Positions 34,355 through 46,112 of a stretch of 64,000 nt of DNA are shown in pieces. The first letter of the stretch is position 1. Each line of letters starts with the position of its first letter. Under the pieces are notes generated by a model. It did not search any database. It was not told where the DNA came from and saw only the letters and a list, made by a program, of their open reading frames with translations. A program made the translations under genes and the position numbers. The DNA is taken from assembly GCF_024721265.1 (NCBI RefSeq), contig NZ_JAMXOC010000009.1, positions 1-64,000 on the forward strand, written 5' to 3'. The stretch comes from Ohessyouella blattaphilus (lineage in GTDB: Bacteria > Bacillota > Clostridia > Lachnospirales > Lachnospiraceae).

Positions 34355-35752
34355 TTAACTAATCTCCTCTCTCGTAACATTGTGTAACCATTTATATTGA
34401 AAGTACCGCTTTAGACAAATCGGTACCTTAATAACTTCATCACTTAAAAGAATTACGTAGACTACCGGCACGCTCCACTTAAAGACGAAGGCCGCTAGAA
34501 AACCGATCAAAATCGAACAACACCACATAGAGAGCACATCGATAATCAGACCGAACTTGGTGTCGCCGCCTGAGCGAAAGACCCCTACCACTAAAGTCGA
34601 GTTAATCGCCTGACAAAGGGCAAAGTAGCTCATCACGTAGAACATAAAGGTAAGATACCCCTGGGCTTCTTCTCCAAGGGCCATATTGGCCGCGATAAAA
34701 GGACGAATAGCGAGTACTAAAAGGCCACCTAGGAATCCCAGAATGACACTGATTTTCAGGAATTCATCCCCGTATTTTTTCGCTAATTCCGTGCGTTTTT
34801 CCCCGATGGTTTTACCTAGCATAATCGCCGCCGCATTAGATACTCCAAAGGCGATAACCATGGCCAGTTGCCGGACAACCTGGGTAATCGAATTGGCGGC
34901 TACCGCCCCACTTCCCAAGTGACCGATAATCGCCGCATTCGCCGAGGTGCCCAGCCCCCACATCAATTCGTTGAGCACTACCGGTAGAGAGTACTTCATA
35001 AAATCTCGAACCAATAGCGGATCTAGCTTAAAGAGATAGCGAATCCGTACCCGCACCTCCCGGTTCTTAAACTTTGCGTAAAAGAAGACGATGGTAATCT
35101 CCACAATTCGAGCCACCAAAGTACCGATAGCCGCTCCTCGTACCCCCATCTTGGGCAGGCCAAAAAGTCCGAAGATTAGCACAGCGTTAATGGTTACATT
35201 GGTAATAAACGATGCCAGATAGACAAAGGTGGCGATAAGCACACGCTCGGTGCTCCGAACAATATATAAGTACACCTGAGTAATGGATACCAATACGTAA
35301 GAAATGCCCACAATCCTTAGGTATTTGACACCTTCGGCGATAACCTCTGGGTCATGGGAAAAAATTTGCATCAACAGCTGGGGAATGCAGAGGGCAGCTA
35401 GTGTAAAGAGGATGGCCACCCCGATTCCAAAAAGAAGTGCCATTCCCATAATCTTTTCAATTGCTTTCGTATCCTTCTTCCCCCAGTACTGAGCCGTTAA
35501 TACCGTGGCTCCACTAGTAATCCCCATCAAAATCAGCAACATAATAAACTGTACCTGATTCGCTAAAGACGCCCCCGATAAGACCTTCTCGCCGACCCGG
35601 CCGAGCATAATAACATCGGCTCCCGTAATCCCTACGTTAATTAAATTTTGCAGTGCCATCGGCACAATCAAGGCCAATACTTGGCCATAAAATATTTTGC
35701 GGTTAAAATCTACCCGCTTAGATTTCTTCGTTTGCTTTAGTGTAAATTTCAT
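34355..35752 (-). CDS. MATE family efflux transporter (first copy)
   Basis: A 465-residue inner-membrane antiporter of the MATE family with about twelve hydrophobic helices in two similar halves. Family landmarks are MLGRVGEKVLSGASLANQV early and the paired GAAIGTLVARIVE/GLGTSANAAIIGHLGSGAVAANSI segments. The start is placed at ATG 35752 (MKFTLKQ). Its 5' end overlaps the 3' end of the Fe-ADH gene. Substrate is unknown: Na+- or H+-driven export of drugs or metabolites is typical. A second MATE gene at 48104 belongs to a different branch by its low similarity. Confidence 0.88.
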   Translation of the reverse strand: MKFTLKQTKKSKRVDFNRKIFYGQVLALIVPMALQNLINVGITGADVIMLGRVGEKVLSGASLANQVQFIMLLILMGITSGATVLTAQYWGKKDTKAIEKIMGMALLFGIGVAILFTLAALCIPQLLMQIFSHDPEVIAEGVKYLRIVGISYVLVSITQVYLYIVRSTERVLIATFVYLASFITNVTINAVLIFGLFGLPKMGVRGAAIGTLVARIVEITIVFFYAKFKNREVRVRIRYLFKLDPLLVRDFMKYSLPVVLNELMWGLGTSANAAIIGHLGSGAVAANSITQVVRQLAMVIAFGVSNAAAIMLGKTIGEKRTELAKKYGDEFLKISVILGFLGGLLVLAIRPFIAANMALGEEAQGYLTFMFYVMSYFALCQAINSTLVVGVFRSGGDTKFGLIIDVLSMWCCSILIGFLAAFVFKWSVPVVYVILLSDEVIKVPICLKRYFQYKWLHNVTREEIS

Positions 35753-36911
35753 ATGCTTTCTGCGCATTGATTATTTCCAAGGACCCCAACAACCTCGTAT
35801 CCTCGAAAGTCGCCTTAGCGGCAAGTTTTCTTAAGTCCCCATCCGAAAAGGCACCCATTCCCAGCTGAGTCAATCTAATCGGCATATCTAAACTACTAAA
35901 AAACTGCTCGGTCTCTATAATACCTTTAAGCGCAGCCTCCTCATCCTCTTTTTCTTCTACTCCCCAGACTTTTCTGGCATAGCTAGCAAATCTAGGAACA
36001 TCTAATTTATATACCGTTCTCGCCCAAGAGCTCCATACCGCTGATAGGGAAGAACCGTGTGTTGTATCATATAGCGCACTTAGGGCGTGTCCCAAACCGT
36101 GAACGGCAAAGTCCTTTGGTCTGCCAAGCCTTGTAATCCCATTATGAGATAGAGAACCACTCCACATCAGTTCGCTCATCGCCAGATAATCCCCTGGTTT
36201 TTCATAGGCAAGTCGCCCGTTACGCACCGTATTTCGCATGACCCCTTCCGCCAGTTCATCCGTCATCTGGTTCAAATCACCAGAGACTGGAGTAAAATAC
36301 CCTTCGACGGTATGCATAAAGATATCAACGGCTCCATTGGCTACCTGGTACTTCGGCAATGTTAGCGTTAGCTCAGGATTTAGAATAGCAAATGCCGGAC
36401 GGTTAAGCTCACTACTCAAACCTCGCTTCACCTTTGTTTCTTCATTGGTTAATACCGCCGAATCGCTCATCTCACTGCCGGCAGCCGGAATGGTCAGAAT
36501 ACACCCGTGACGTAGCGCTCGCTCTGGTACTTCTATGCCTAACCAGTACTGCCAAATATCTTTTCGCTCATTAGCGATGCCGATGGCAATGGCTTTTCCC
36601 GTATCAATCACGCTGCCACCACCGATAGAAAGGACAAAGTCGACACCTAACTCCAGACCTTTTTCAATTCCCGTAATGGCGTGGCCAAGGCGCGGGTTCG
36701 CCACCACGCCGCCAAAGAGTACGCAGTCTATATTAGCTTCTGTTAGAAGCGACGTTACCCGGTCTAAGAATCCACTTTCTTCTATCCGCTTACTGCCGTA
36801 AACAATTAAAACCTTCTGGGCTCCTCGCTTACCAAGCTGGGCGGCTAAAGAATCTTCTGCCCCTCTACCAAACACGATTTCCGTAGGTAGGTTAAAAATA
36901 AAATTCTCCAT
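35718..36911 (-). CDS. Iron-containing alcohol dehydrogenase
   Basis: A 397-residue group III alcohol dehydrogenase, resembling the butanol dehydrogenase (BdhA/YqhD) branch. The nucleotide region is VLSIGGGSVIDTGKAIAIG (about 92-110). Metal ligands are expected at Asp in NGAVDIFMHTVEGYF (Asp, His) and in GLGHALSALYDTTHGSSLS (His, His), all present. AGGAG precedes ATG 36911. It follows the glycogen debranching gene by 12 bases and overlaps the MATE gene, so it may be in one operon running glgX-adh-MATE-OCD-mrp. Confidence 0.92.
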   Translation of the reverse strand: MENFIFNLPTEIVFGRGAEDSLAAQLGKRGAQKVLIVYGSKRIEESGFLDRVTSLLTEANIDCVLFGGVVANPRLGHAITGIEKGLELGVDFVLSIGGGSVIDTGKAIAIGIANERKDIWQYWLGIEVPERALRHGCILTIPAAGSEMSDSAVLTNEETKVKRGLSSELNRPAFAILNPELTLTLPKYQVANGAVDIFMHTVEGYFTPVSGDLNQMTDELAEGVMRNTVRNGRLAYEKPGDYLAMSELMWSGSLSHNGITRLGRPKDFAVHGLGHALSALYDTTHGSSLSAVWSSWARTVYKLDVPRFASYARKVWGVEEKEDEEAALKGIIETEQFFSSLDMPIRLTQLGMGAFSDGDLRKLAAKATFEDTRLLGSLEIINAQKAYEIYTKANEEI

Positions 36912-36923
36912 AAATAATCTCCT

Positions 36924-39005
36924 CTACTTAATGACGAACACCTTTAAGGTACGAGGTTCAATCTTTAGGTTGCGATCTTCGATTTTGATGCCTTGATGAT
37001 GAAAGCTCTCCTCTTCGTTCGCCGTATCAATCGTCAGATACAACTCCATACCTTCTGGAAGCTCTGGGAAGAAGCAATCTTGTTCTTCCCAGAACGCATT
37101 TAGAAGCACGTAGACAATATCATCACAGCGTCGCCGACGATCGTACCCGGCAAAGAGAACACCAAAGGCCTTTTCTGCTTGGAAAGGCGTAGTCTGGCGC
37201 CCCTGGGAATTATAAAAACTATAATCCGGGAAACGGCTAATCGCTGGCGCTAACTCTATCCGCAAGACCGGATGGGTCTTGCGAAACTCAATCACATTCT
37301 GAAAGAATTCAAAGATATCTCTATTTTTACAAAGTAAGGACCAATCTAGCCATGATATTTCATTATCCTGGCAGTAGGGGTTGTTATTGCCAAACTGGGT
37401 ATTGCAAAATTCATCCCCAGCTAGAAACATGGGCACTCCCCTTGAACACATCAAGACCCCAGCCGCATTTTTTATCATCCGTTTGCGCAGGCGCAGAATC
37501 TCTGGGTCATCGGTCTCCCCTTCCACCCCACAGTTCCAGCTTCGATTATCGTCCGTACCATCCGTAGAATTCCAACCGTTATCCTCATTGTGCTTCTCGT
37601 TATAAGAATACAAATCATAAAGGGTAAAACCATCATGACAGGTAATAAAGTTAATCGAAGGATTGTGGGTTCCGATATCATTACCATAGATATCCATGGA
37701 GCCGGCAATCCGGTTGGCGGCACTATTCGCCGCGTTCAAATCACCTTTTAAATAAGAGCGCATATCGTCCCGGTAACGACCGTTCCATTCAGACCACTTT
37801 TTATGTCCAGGAAAGGAGCCTACCTGATAAAGACCACCTGCATCCCAAGCCTCGGCAATCAGCTTGGTGTGGGATAAAATCGGATCATAAGCTAATGATT
37901 CTATCAAAGGCGGGTTTATTAACGGCGCACCGTTTTCATCTCGACTCAGAATAGAGGCAAGATCAAAGCGAAACCCATCAATCCGGTAGTTAGTAACCCA
38001 GTACCGAAGACAATCCACAATCATTCGTCGCACTACCGGATGATTACAGTTCATGGTATTACCTGTTCCTGAGAAATTAAAGTAATGACCATCTGGCGTC
38101 AGCATGTAATAAATGTTATTATCGACCCCTTTAAAATTAATAACCGGACCGTTCTCATCACCTTCTGCCGTATGGTTAAAGACCACATCGAGGATGACTT
38201 CGATGCCATTTTCGTGAAGGGCCTTTACTAATTGCTTGAACTCTCGTCCTTCGTGGTTGTACTCTCTGGCATGAGCAAAGCTTGTATTAGGAGCAAAGAA
38301 ACTAACGGTATTATAACCCCAGTAATTAACCAATTCCTTGCCGTTATGGACTCGGCGATCCCGGAGCTCGTCAAACTCAAACACCGGCATCAGCTCTACC
38401 GCGTTTACACCTAACTCCTTCAAGTAGGGAATCTTTTCCTTTAGTCCCTCAAAGGTTCCCTTCGCTTCGACGCTATCGTCCATCATGGTGAAGCCACGGA
38501 CGTGCATTTCGTAGATAATCAAATCATTAAAGGCAATCTGAGGGTTCTGGTAAGCCCCCCAGAAGAAGTTATTCTTAACCACCCGCGCCTTGTAGCCCGA
38601 GTAGGTCACATTCACGCCCCACTCCCGCTGACCAGCTACCGCTTTCGCGTAAGGATCGAGAATCTGGTTCTTTTTATCAAAAAGCAACCCTTCCTCCGGC
38701 CGATAAGGACCGTCTAGACGGAAGGCATACTCAAACTCTTCTACGTCGATATTAAAGATGATCATCGAATATACATCCCCAACTCGGTAATTCTGGGGAT
38801 AAGGAATCGTAGCATAGGGCTTCTTTTCGCCCTTTTCAAACAATAATAACTCACAGGCCGTCGCGCCTTTTGACGAGATGGTGAAGCAGACTCCCCCAGG
38901 AATCGGCGTCGCCCCCATTTGGTCATAAAAGCCTGGACGGATAGCAAAACCCTCTATCTCGTCTAGCGGTTGCATATGTAAATCTTGTTCATACGTATTT
39001 GGCAT
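36924..39005 (-). CDS. glgX: Glycogen debranching enzyme / isoamylase (GlgX type)
   Basis: A 693-residue GH13 enzyme that hydrolyses alpha-1,6 branches in glycogen. An N-terminal CBM48-like domain (about 15-130) precedes the catalytic barrel. The four GH13 regions are DVVFNHTAEG, GFRFDLASIL (nucleophile Asp), IAEAWDAGG (acid Glu) and FITCHDGFTL. A C-terminal beta domain follows. AGAGGAAA precedes ATG 39005. The gene heads a run of minus-strand genes; other glycogen genes are not in the window. An intracellular role is inferred from the lack of a signal peptide. Confidence 0.92.
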   Translation of the reverse strand: MPNTYEQDLHMQPLDEIEGFAIRPGFYDQMGATPIPGGVCFTISSKGATACELLLFEKGEKKPYATIPYPQNYRVGDVYSMIIFNIDVEEFEYAFRLDGPYRPEEGLLFDKKNQILDPYAKAVAGQREWGVNVTYSGYKARVVKNNFFWGAYQNPQIAFNDLIIYEMHVRGFTMMDDSVEAKGTFEGLKEKIPYLKELGVNAVELMPVFEFDELRDRRVHNGKELVNYWGYNTVSFFAPNTSFAHAREYNHEGREFKQLVKALHENGIEVILDVVFNHTAEGDENGPVINFKGVDNNIYYMLTPDGHYFNFSGTGNTMNCNHPVVRRMIVDCLRYWVTNYRIDGFRFDLASILSRDENGAPLINPPLIESLAYDPILSHTKLIAEAWDAGGLYQVGSFPGHKKWSEWNGRYRDDMRSYLKGDLNAANSAANRIAGSMDIYGNDIGTHNPSINFITCHDGFTLYDLYSYNEKHNEDNGWNSTDGTDDNRSWNCGVEGETDDPEILRLRKRMIKNAAGVLMCSRGVPMFLAGDEFCNTQFGNNNPYCQDNEISWLDWSLLCKNRDIFEFFQNVIEFRKTHPVLRIELAPAISRFPDYSFYNSQGRQTTPFQAEKAFGVLFAGYDRRRRCDDIVYVLLNAFWEEQDCFFPELPEGMELYLTIDTANEEESFHHQGIKIEDRNLKIEPRTLKVFVIK

Positions 39006-39070
39006 ATATTAATTTCCTCTCAAGTAAACTCGCTACTTCTATTATACTCGCGAGCCCCCTTTACTACAAG

Positions 39071-39109
39071 AAAAAAGCAATCTCAGATAAAAATATCTCA
39101 GACTGCTTT
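39071..39109 (-). terminator. Terminator of the hrcA-grpE-dnaK-dnaJ operon
   Basis: AGCAGTCTGAGAT/ATCTGAGATTGCT stem followed on the minus strand by TTTTTT; it stands directly after the dnaJ stop. Confidence 0.85.
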
Positions 39110-39113
39110 CTTA

Positions 39114-40235
39114 TTATTTTGATGCGCTTTTTAAGGTATTCCCACTTAATTCATCGAATTTCTTAAGTGCCGCTTTTGCTTCTTTACTAAGCTTGTCCGG
39201 TGTTTGAATCACAAGCGTAACGTAGTGATCGCCCCGAACCTTAGGATTTCGCAAGGAAGGTACACCCTTCCCTTTTAAACGAACCTTCGTATCGGTCTTC
39301 GTTCCGGCCTTCACGGTGTAGACCACCTCGCCGTCTACAGTCTTGATTTTAATATCTGCGCCAAGTGCTGCTTGGGCAAAGGAAATCGGTACTGTAGAGA
39401 ATAGATGAACGTCCTGTCTTTGGAAAATCGGATGTCTAGCCACCACTACTTCTACGAGTAAGTCTCCTCTTGGACCCCCGTTTGTTCCCGGTTCGCCCTT
39501 ATCCCGAATCCGCACGCTCTGGCCATTATCAATACCCGCCGGGATGCTCACCTTGATTTTCTTTTTCACGGAGACAAAACCACTTCCGTGACAATCCGGG
39601 CATTTTTCTTTCACAATCTTGCCAGTTCCGTGACAATCCGGACACGTCTGGACGTTCTGAACCGTTCCGAAGAAGGACTGCTGGGTATATACCACCTGTC
39701 CCTTACCGCCACACTTTGCACACGTTTCTGGACTAGTACCGGCTTTTGCCCCGGTACCGTGGCAAGTCGGACACTCCTCTTTTAAGTTGAGTTCCATCTC
39801 TTTTTCCGTGCCAAAGACAGCCTCTTCGAAAGTAATTCGGATACTTTTCCTGATGTTCATGCCCTTCATCGGCCCTTGATTAGAGTACCCCCGACGGCCA
39901 CCGCCCCCGAAGATATCCCCAAAGATATCGCCAAAGATATCACTAAAGTCAGCTCCGCTAAAGTCAAAACCGCCAAAGCCACCGGCTCCGCCGCCACCGC
40001 CACCATCAAAGGCGGCATGACCGAACTGATCGTATTGACGTCGTTTCTCAGAATCACTAAGAACAGCATAGGCTTCCGAGGCTTCTTTAAACTTCTTTTC
40101 AGCTTCAGCATCACCCGGATTCACATCCGGGTGATACTTTTTAGCTACTTGTCTATACGCTTTCTTTAAGTCAGCGTCGCTAGCGTCCTTACTGACGCCT
40201 AGCACTTCATAGTAATCTCTCTTAGATTCTGCCAT
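39114..40235 (-). CDS. dnaJ: Chaperone DnaJ
   Basis: A 373-residue class I Hsp40 that stimulates the DnaK ATPase. J domain with HPD motif ([11 protein letters not shown]), a Gly/Phe-rich linker ([17 protein letters not shown]), then the four CxxCxGxG zinc repeats ([32 protein letters not shown]) and a C-terminal substrate domain. It follows dnaK after 3 bases and ends the heat-shock operon. Confidence 0.98.
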   Translation of the reverse strand: MAESKRDYYEVLGVSKDASDADLKKAYRQVAKKYHPDVNPGDAEAEKKFKEASEAYAVLSDSEKRRQYDQFGHAAFDGGGGGGAGGFGGFDFSGADFSDIFGDIFGDIFGGGGRRGYSNQGPMKGMNIRKSIRITFEEAVFGTEKEMELNLKEECPTCHGTGAKAGTSPETCAKCGGKGQVVYTQQSFFGTVQNVQTCPDCHGTGKIVKEKCPDCHGSGFVSVKKKIKVSIPAGIDNGQSVRIRDKGEPGTNGGPRGDLLVEVVVARHPIFQRQDVHLFSTVPISFAQAALGADIKIKTVDGEVVYTVKAGTKTDTKVRLKGKGVPSLRNPKVRGDHYVTLVIQTPDKLSKEAKAALKKFDELSGNTLKSASK

Positions 40236-40238
40236 TTT

Positions 40239-42125
<1,887 letters not shown>

Positions 42126-42141
42126 TTATCATTCATTTTTA

Positions 42142-42738
42142 TTAGTTTGCTACTTTAACCATACTGTGTCTGACTACGCTGTCTCTGTACATATATCCCT
42201 TTTGGAACTCTTCCGTCACTTCGTTTTCCCCGAAGTTCTCATCATCCACATGCATAACTGCATTGTGAAAGTCCGGATTAAAAGGGTTGCCGACGGCCTC
42301 TATCGGTTTGACACCGAGTTCTTCCAAAGAAGTAAGGAGCTGCTTATAGATCATCTCCATCCCTTGAATAAAGGAATTGTCCTTATCTTCTGTCGGCACG
42401 GCTTCCAGTCCTCGTTCAAAGTTATCGATTACCGGAAGAATTTTTTCTACCACATCTTTTGCACCAATCTCGTACATCTGAGATTTTTCTTTATCTGTCC
42501 GCTTACGAAAGTTATCAAACTCTGCCATCTGACGGGTAAGACGATCGGTAAGTTCTTCAATCTTTTCATCTTTTTTATCTTTCTTCGCCCGCTTCGACGT
42601 CTTCTTCTCTTTCTTCACTTCGCTTGCTTCTTCTTTTAACTCTTTCTCTTCGTCCTCAGACATGACTTGCTCATTTTCCTTGGCGTCTTCTACCGCCTCT
42701 TTCACCATGTCTTCCTGGCTCTTCTTTTCTTCACTCAA
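42142..42738 (-). CDS. grpE: Nucleotide exchange factor GrpE
   Basis: A 198-residue GrpE that releases ADP from DnaK. A long acidic/basic N-terminal coiled coil (rich in Glu and Lys up to about residue 70) is followed by the family signature GMEMIYKQLLTSLEELGVKPIEAVG, with FNPDFHNAV next. A TTG start at 42738 (read LSEEKKSQ) is preferred because AAGGTGG stands 8 bases upstream; the first in-frame ATG at 42783 would overlap hrcA. Confidence 0.93.
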   Translation of the reverse strand: MSEEKKSQEDMVKEAVEDAKENEQVMSEDEEKELKEEASEVKKEKKTSKRAKKDKKDEKIEELTDRLTRQMAEFDNFRKRTDKEKSQMYEIGAKDVVEKILPVIDNFERGLEAVPTEDKDNSFIQGMEMIYKQLLTSLEELGVKPIEAVGNPFNPDFHNAVMHVDDENFGENEVTEEFQKGYMYRDSVVRHSMVKVAN

Positions 42739-42754
42739 TTTACTAGCCACCTTT

Positions 42755-43813
42755 CTAACTGTCGTTATTCTCTCTATTTTCATTAAACATATTGTCTAGT
42801 TCAAGTTGTAACTTCTTCATGGACTTAAGCACGTGTTCGTAATCCATCCGCTTGGGACCGATAATACCGATACTGCCTTTTAGCCCTTCTCCTAAATCAT
42901 AGGTGGCGGTTACAACGCTGCAGTCCTTCATATTCTCTACCGGTGCTTCATCACCAATATAGACCTGAATACCCGTATTTTCTTCCTGAGACAAGGTATG
43001 GCTTACCAAATTGGCTAACTGCTGCTTTTCTTCAAAGGCATTAATAATCTCTTCCGCACTCTCCTTATCGCTAAGTTCAGGGTACTTAAAGAGATTCGTC
43101 GTCCCACTAGTGTAAACTTGCATTTCGTCGTCGATGGAGATGGCCTCCGCCACCGCATCGAGAACACAGCCGATTACTTCGCTATGGCTACCCGCTTCTT
43201 CCTTTAATCTGGCGATTAAGCCCAGATTAATACTTTCGATTGCCATTCCATTTAAGGTGGTGTTGAGAAGCATATTAAGCTTTAAAAGCATTTCGTCGGT
43301 AATGCTATCATCTACTTCGATAATCTTGTTCTTAATCACGTTACCACCAAGAACGATAACGGCGATAATCTGTTCGTCATTCACCTTTGAGAGCTGAATA
43401 AACTTAATTCTATTGGAGGCGGCGGCTGGCGAAGTAATCAGCGTGGCGTAGTTCGTATTCGTTGCCAACACTTTCGCGGCTTGCTTTAAGAGCTTTTCCA
43501 TCTTATCCACCCGCTCAAGCATCGCTTCTTGCTTCTCTTGGATCTCTTGTTCCTTCTCACTCATCAGCATATCTACATAAAGACGATACCCTTTATCGGA
43601 AGGAATTCGACCGGCAGAGGTATGAGGTTGTAAGATATAACCCATCTCCACAAGGTCTGCCATCTCATTACGAATCGTGGCGGAGCTGAGATTTAAGTCA
43701 GCATATTTAGAAATCGTTCGCGAACCTACCGGTTCACCAGTCTCTAAATAATTCTTGATAATCGCTTGTAAAATCTTTAGTTTACGCTCATCTAAACCAT
43801 AATCCGACACCAT
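42755..43813 (-). CDS. hrcA: Heat-inducible transcription repressor HrcA
   Basis: A 352-residue repressor that binds CIRCE. The N-terminal winged helix is SRTISKYADLNLSSATIRNEMADL, and the GAF-like effector domain covers about 100-300. C-terminal KSSIGIIGPKRMDYEHV is typical. AAGGAG precedes ATG 43813. It is first in the heat-shock operon and sits just below its own CIRCE element, so it controls itself and grpE-dnaK-dnaJ. Confidence 0.97.
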   Translation of the reverse strand: MVSDYGLDERKLKILQAIIKNYLETGEPVGSRTISKYADLNLSSATIRNEMADLVEMGYILQPHTSAGRIPSDKGYRLYVDMLMSEKEQEIQEKQEAMLERVDKMEKLLKQAAKVLATNTNYATLITSPAAASNRIKFIQLSKVNDEQIIAVIVLGGNVIKNKIIEVDDSITDEMLLKLNMLLNTTLNGMAIESINLGLIARLKEEAGSHSEVIGCVLDAVAEAISIDDEMQVYTSGTTNLFKYPELSDKESAEEIINAFEEKQQLANLVSHTLSQEENTGIQVYIGDEAPVENMKDCSVVTATYDLGEGLKGSIGIIGPKRMDYEHVLKSMKKLQLELDNMFNENRENNDS

Positions 43814-43835
43814 AGCACTCTCCTTAGTTTATTTG

Positions 43836-43862
43836 TTAGCACTCATTTAAACGGAGTGCTAA
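43836..43862. promoter_or_regulatory. CIRCE operator
   Basis: Perfect TTAGCACTC-N9-GAGTGCTAA between the hrcA promoter and start codon, the known binding site of HrcA. Confidence 0.97.
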
Positions 43863-43876
43863 TATCGTTCTGTTAT

Positions 43877-43905
43877 AATTTACCACCCTTAAGGCTCCTT
43901 GTCAA
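43877..43905 (-). promoter_or_regulatory. hrcA operon promoter
   Basis: TTGACA (43900-43905), 17 bases, TAAATT (43877-43882), placed just upstream of CIRCE. Confidence 0.65.
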
Positions 43906-43921
43906 CACCTCAACCTAAAAA

Positions 43922-43950
43922 AAATAAAGGGGACTCCCGCCCCTTTATTT
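43922..43950 (-). terminator. Terminator of the tcdA-rarA operon
   Basis: AAAGGGG/CCCCTTT stem followed by a long T run on the minus strand. The rarA stop codon lies in the 5' arm. Confidence 0.8.
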
Positions 43951-45258
43951 CTTTATCTGCTGGAACCACTTTTTAATGGTCTGCTCGTACCCATTATCGC
44001 TGGGCTCGTAAAACCGCTCATTAATAATCTCGTCCGGTAAATACTGCTGAGCCACGTAGTGATGAGGATAATCATGAGCATATTTATAGCCCGTACCTCT
44101 TCCTAAATCCGGTGCTCCTTTATAGTGAGCGTCTTGCAAATGAGGCGGTACGCTAGTCTTCTTCGTACGAACACTGGCATTTGCGGCAAAGATCGCGTTA
44201 TTTGCCGCATTGCTTTTCGGCGCACAAGCGATATAAAGTACCGCCTGAGAGAGAATAATCTGAGCCTCTGGCATGCCAACCCGTTCTACTGCTAGGCTAG
44301 CCGAGACAGCCACATTAAGAGCCATAGGGTCAGCATTTCCTACATCTTCTGACGCACAGATCATCATCCTTCTCGCGATAAACTTAATGTCCTCGCCGGC
44401 CGCTAGCATTTTGGCCAAATAATACACTGCCGCATCTGGATCCGACCCCCGCATACTTTTAATAAAAGCGGAAATGGTATCGTAGTGATTATCCCCTTGC
44501 TTATCATAGTGAACCACTCGCTTCTGAATACATTCTGCCGCCACATCTAGAGTGATATGAATTTTGCCATCACTGCTACGCTCAGTAGTCATAATCCCTA
44601 GCTCGATACCGTTAAGAGCACTTCTAGCATCCCCACCAGCCATATCCGCTAAAAAATCCAAGGCCTCTTCATCGATAACCCCGTCGTAGCTTCCCAGTCC
44701 TTTTTCCTTATCATAGACTGCTCGGCGAATAAGTTCCTTAATATCTTCCTTATCTAAAGGCTGTAGTTCAAAAATACTTGATCTTGAAAGAAGGGCCCCG
44801 TTTACCTCAAAATAAGGGTTTTCCGTTGTCGCCCCAATCAAAATAATGGTGCCGTCTTCCACAAAGGGCAAGAGATAGTCCTGCTGTGCCTTATTAAAAC
44901 GGTGAATCTCATCCACAAAAAGAATCGTCCGCTTCTGGTACATCCCCAGGGTTTCCTTGGCTCCCGCAACCACTCCTTCCATCTCCTTTTTCCCGGAAAT
45001 CGTGGCATTAATCTGGACAAATTCGGCACTGGTAGTATTTGCAATCACCTTAGCTAGCGTCGTCTTTCCTGTCCCTGGTGGCCCGTAAAAGATAACTGAA
45101 CTAAGCTTATCCGCTTTAATCGCCCGATAGAGCAGCTTATCCTTACCGATAATATGGCTTTGCCCTACTACCTCTTCAAGGGTGGTCGGCCTTAACCTAG
45201 CGGCTAAGGGCGACTCCTTTTCCTTTTTCTGCTGAGCAGCGTAATCAAATAAATCCAT
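43945..45258 (-). CDS. rarA: Replication-associated recombination protein RarA (MgsA), AAA+ ATPase
   Basis: A 437-residue clamp-loader-like ATPase that acts at stalled replication forks. N-terminal LAARLRPTTLEEVVGQSHI, Walker [14 protein letters not shown], Walker B ILFVDEIHRFNKAQQD and the later GATTENPYFEVN and KSMRGSDPDAAVYYLA segments match RarA/MgsA well. Its Bacillus relative helps with replication of damaged DNA. AGAGGTG precedes ATG 45258. It follows tcdA after 6 bases, downstream of a LexA-like box. Confidence 0.95.
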   Translation of the reverse strand: MDLFDYAAQQKKEKESPLAARLRPTTLEEVVGQSHIIGKDKLLYRAIKADKLSSVIFYGPPGTGKTTLAKVIANTTSAEFVQINATISGKKEMEGVVAGAKETLGMYQKRTILFVDEIHRFNKAQQDYLLPFVEDGTIILIGATTENPYFEVNGALLSRSSIFELQPLDKEDIKELIRRAVYDKEKGLGSYDGVIDEEALDFLADMAGGDARSALNGIELGIMTTERSSDGKIHITLDVAAECIQKRVVHYDKQGDNHYDTISAFIKSMRGSDPDAAVYYLAKMLAAGEDIKFIARRMMICASEDVGNADPMALNVAVSASLAVERVGMPEAQIILSQAVLYIACAPKSNAANNAIFAANASVRTKKTSVPPHLQDAHYKGAPDLGRGTGYKYAHDYPHHYVAQQYLPDEIINERFYEPSDNGYEQTIKKWFQQIKK

Positions 45259-45264
45259 CTATAC

Positions 45265-45984
45265 TCACCTCTTTATAATCTCTCTTACCACTTCACCGGC
45301 AATCAATAATCCAGCTACCGGAGGTACAAAGGCACAACTACCAGGAATACTTCTGCGCGTACCGCTATCTTCTCCCGTACTACGTCCGGACGTGTCTATC
45401 TGCTTCTCATCTGAATAAAGCACCTTTAAATGATAAATCCCCCGCTTTTTTAACTCTCTGCGCATCACCTTGGCTAAAGGATCCATGCTCGTCTTACTAA
45501 TGTCTGTAATCTGAAAGTTCTGGGCCGAAAGCTTATTACCGGTACCCATGCTAGAGATAATCGGTATGTTTCTTTCCTTAGCGACCTCTACTAAGGCGAG
45601 CTTCGCCGTCACCGTATCAATAGCATCGACAATATAGTCTACTTGGTCCTCTCCGGCAAAAAGCTCCTGGACATTTTCCGGCAACACAAAGACTTCATGA
45701 GTTGAAACCCACGTCTCTTTACAAATGTCAGCAATGCGTTCTTTCATTAATAAGGTCTTTTGCTGGCCAATGGTACTGTGATAAGCGATGGACTGGCGAT
45801 TGATATTCGTCAGCGACACTACATCATTATCAATCAGGATAAGCCTTCCTATCCCACTTCTGGCTAGGGCTTCAATACAGTGAGAGCCTACTCCTCCCAC
45901 ACCAAAAACCATTACCGTTGCCTTTCGTAACTTCTCAATTCCTTCTTCGCCGATCAAGAGCTCCGTTCGGGAAAATTCATGCAT
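45265..45984 (-). CDS. tcdA: tRNA threonylcarbamoyladenosine dehydratase
   Basis: A 239-residue ThiF/HesA/MoeB-type ATP-dependent enzyme that cyclises t6A37 to ct6A in tRNAs reading ANN codons. The P-loop is VFGVGGVGSHCIEALARSGIG, with DNDVVSLTNINRQ following. The conserved GTGNKLSAQNFQITDISKTSMDPLAK segment supports TcdA rather than MoeB or ThiF. The start is ATG 45984 (MHEFSRTE), 9 bases after GGAGG; the longer reading frame from 46134 runs into the promoter. rarA follows after 6 bases. Confidence 0.9.
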   Translation of the reverse strand: MHEFSRTELLIGEEGIEKLRKATVMVFGVGGVGSHCIEALARSGIGRLILIDNDVVSLTNINRQSIAYHSTIGQQKTLLMKERIADICKETWVSTHEVFVLPENVQELFAGEDQVDYIVDAIDTVTAKLALVEVAKERNIPIISSMGTGNKLSAQNFQITDISKTSMDPLAKVMRRELKKRGIYHLKVLYSDEKQIDTSGRSTGEDSGTRRSIPGSCAFVPPVAGLLIAGEVVREIIKR

Positions 45985-46001
45985 CTTTTCTTGCCTCCAT
46001 T

Positions 46002-46043
46002 GAACATTTGTTCTTATTATATCATTTCCCTTAAAAATAACAA
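46002..46043 (-). promoter_or_regulatory. tcdA-rarA promoter with LexA-like box
   Basis: TTGTTA (46038-46043), 16 bases, TATAAT (46016-46021). Directly downstream lies GAACAAATGTTC (46002-46013), fitting the inner 12 positions GAACRNRYGTTY of the LexA consensus, though not the flanking C residues. Confidence 0.55.
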
Positions 46044-46112
46044 GATTTCTTTTCTCTTTACATCCCCCTATTACCTCTGTTAAGATAGAAAGGCTATAAA
46101 GTAAAGCAGAGT

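Noticed and set aside
39960-40020. Glycine-codon repeats suggesting a tandem repeat
   Set aside because: This is the Gly/Phe-rich linker of DnaJ.
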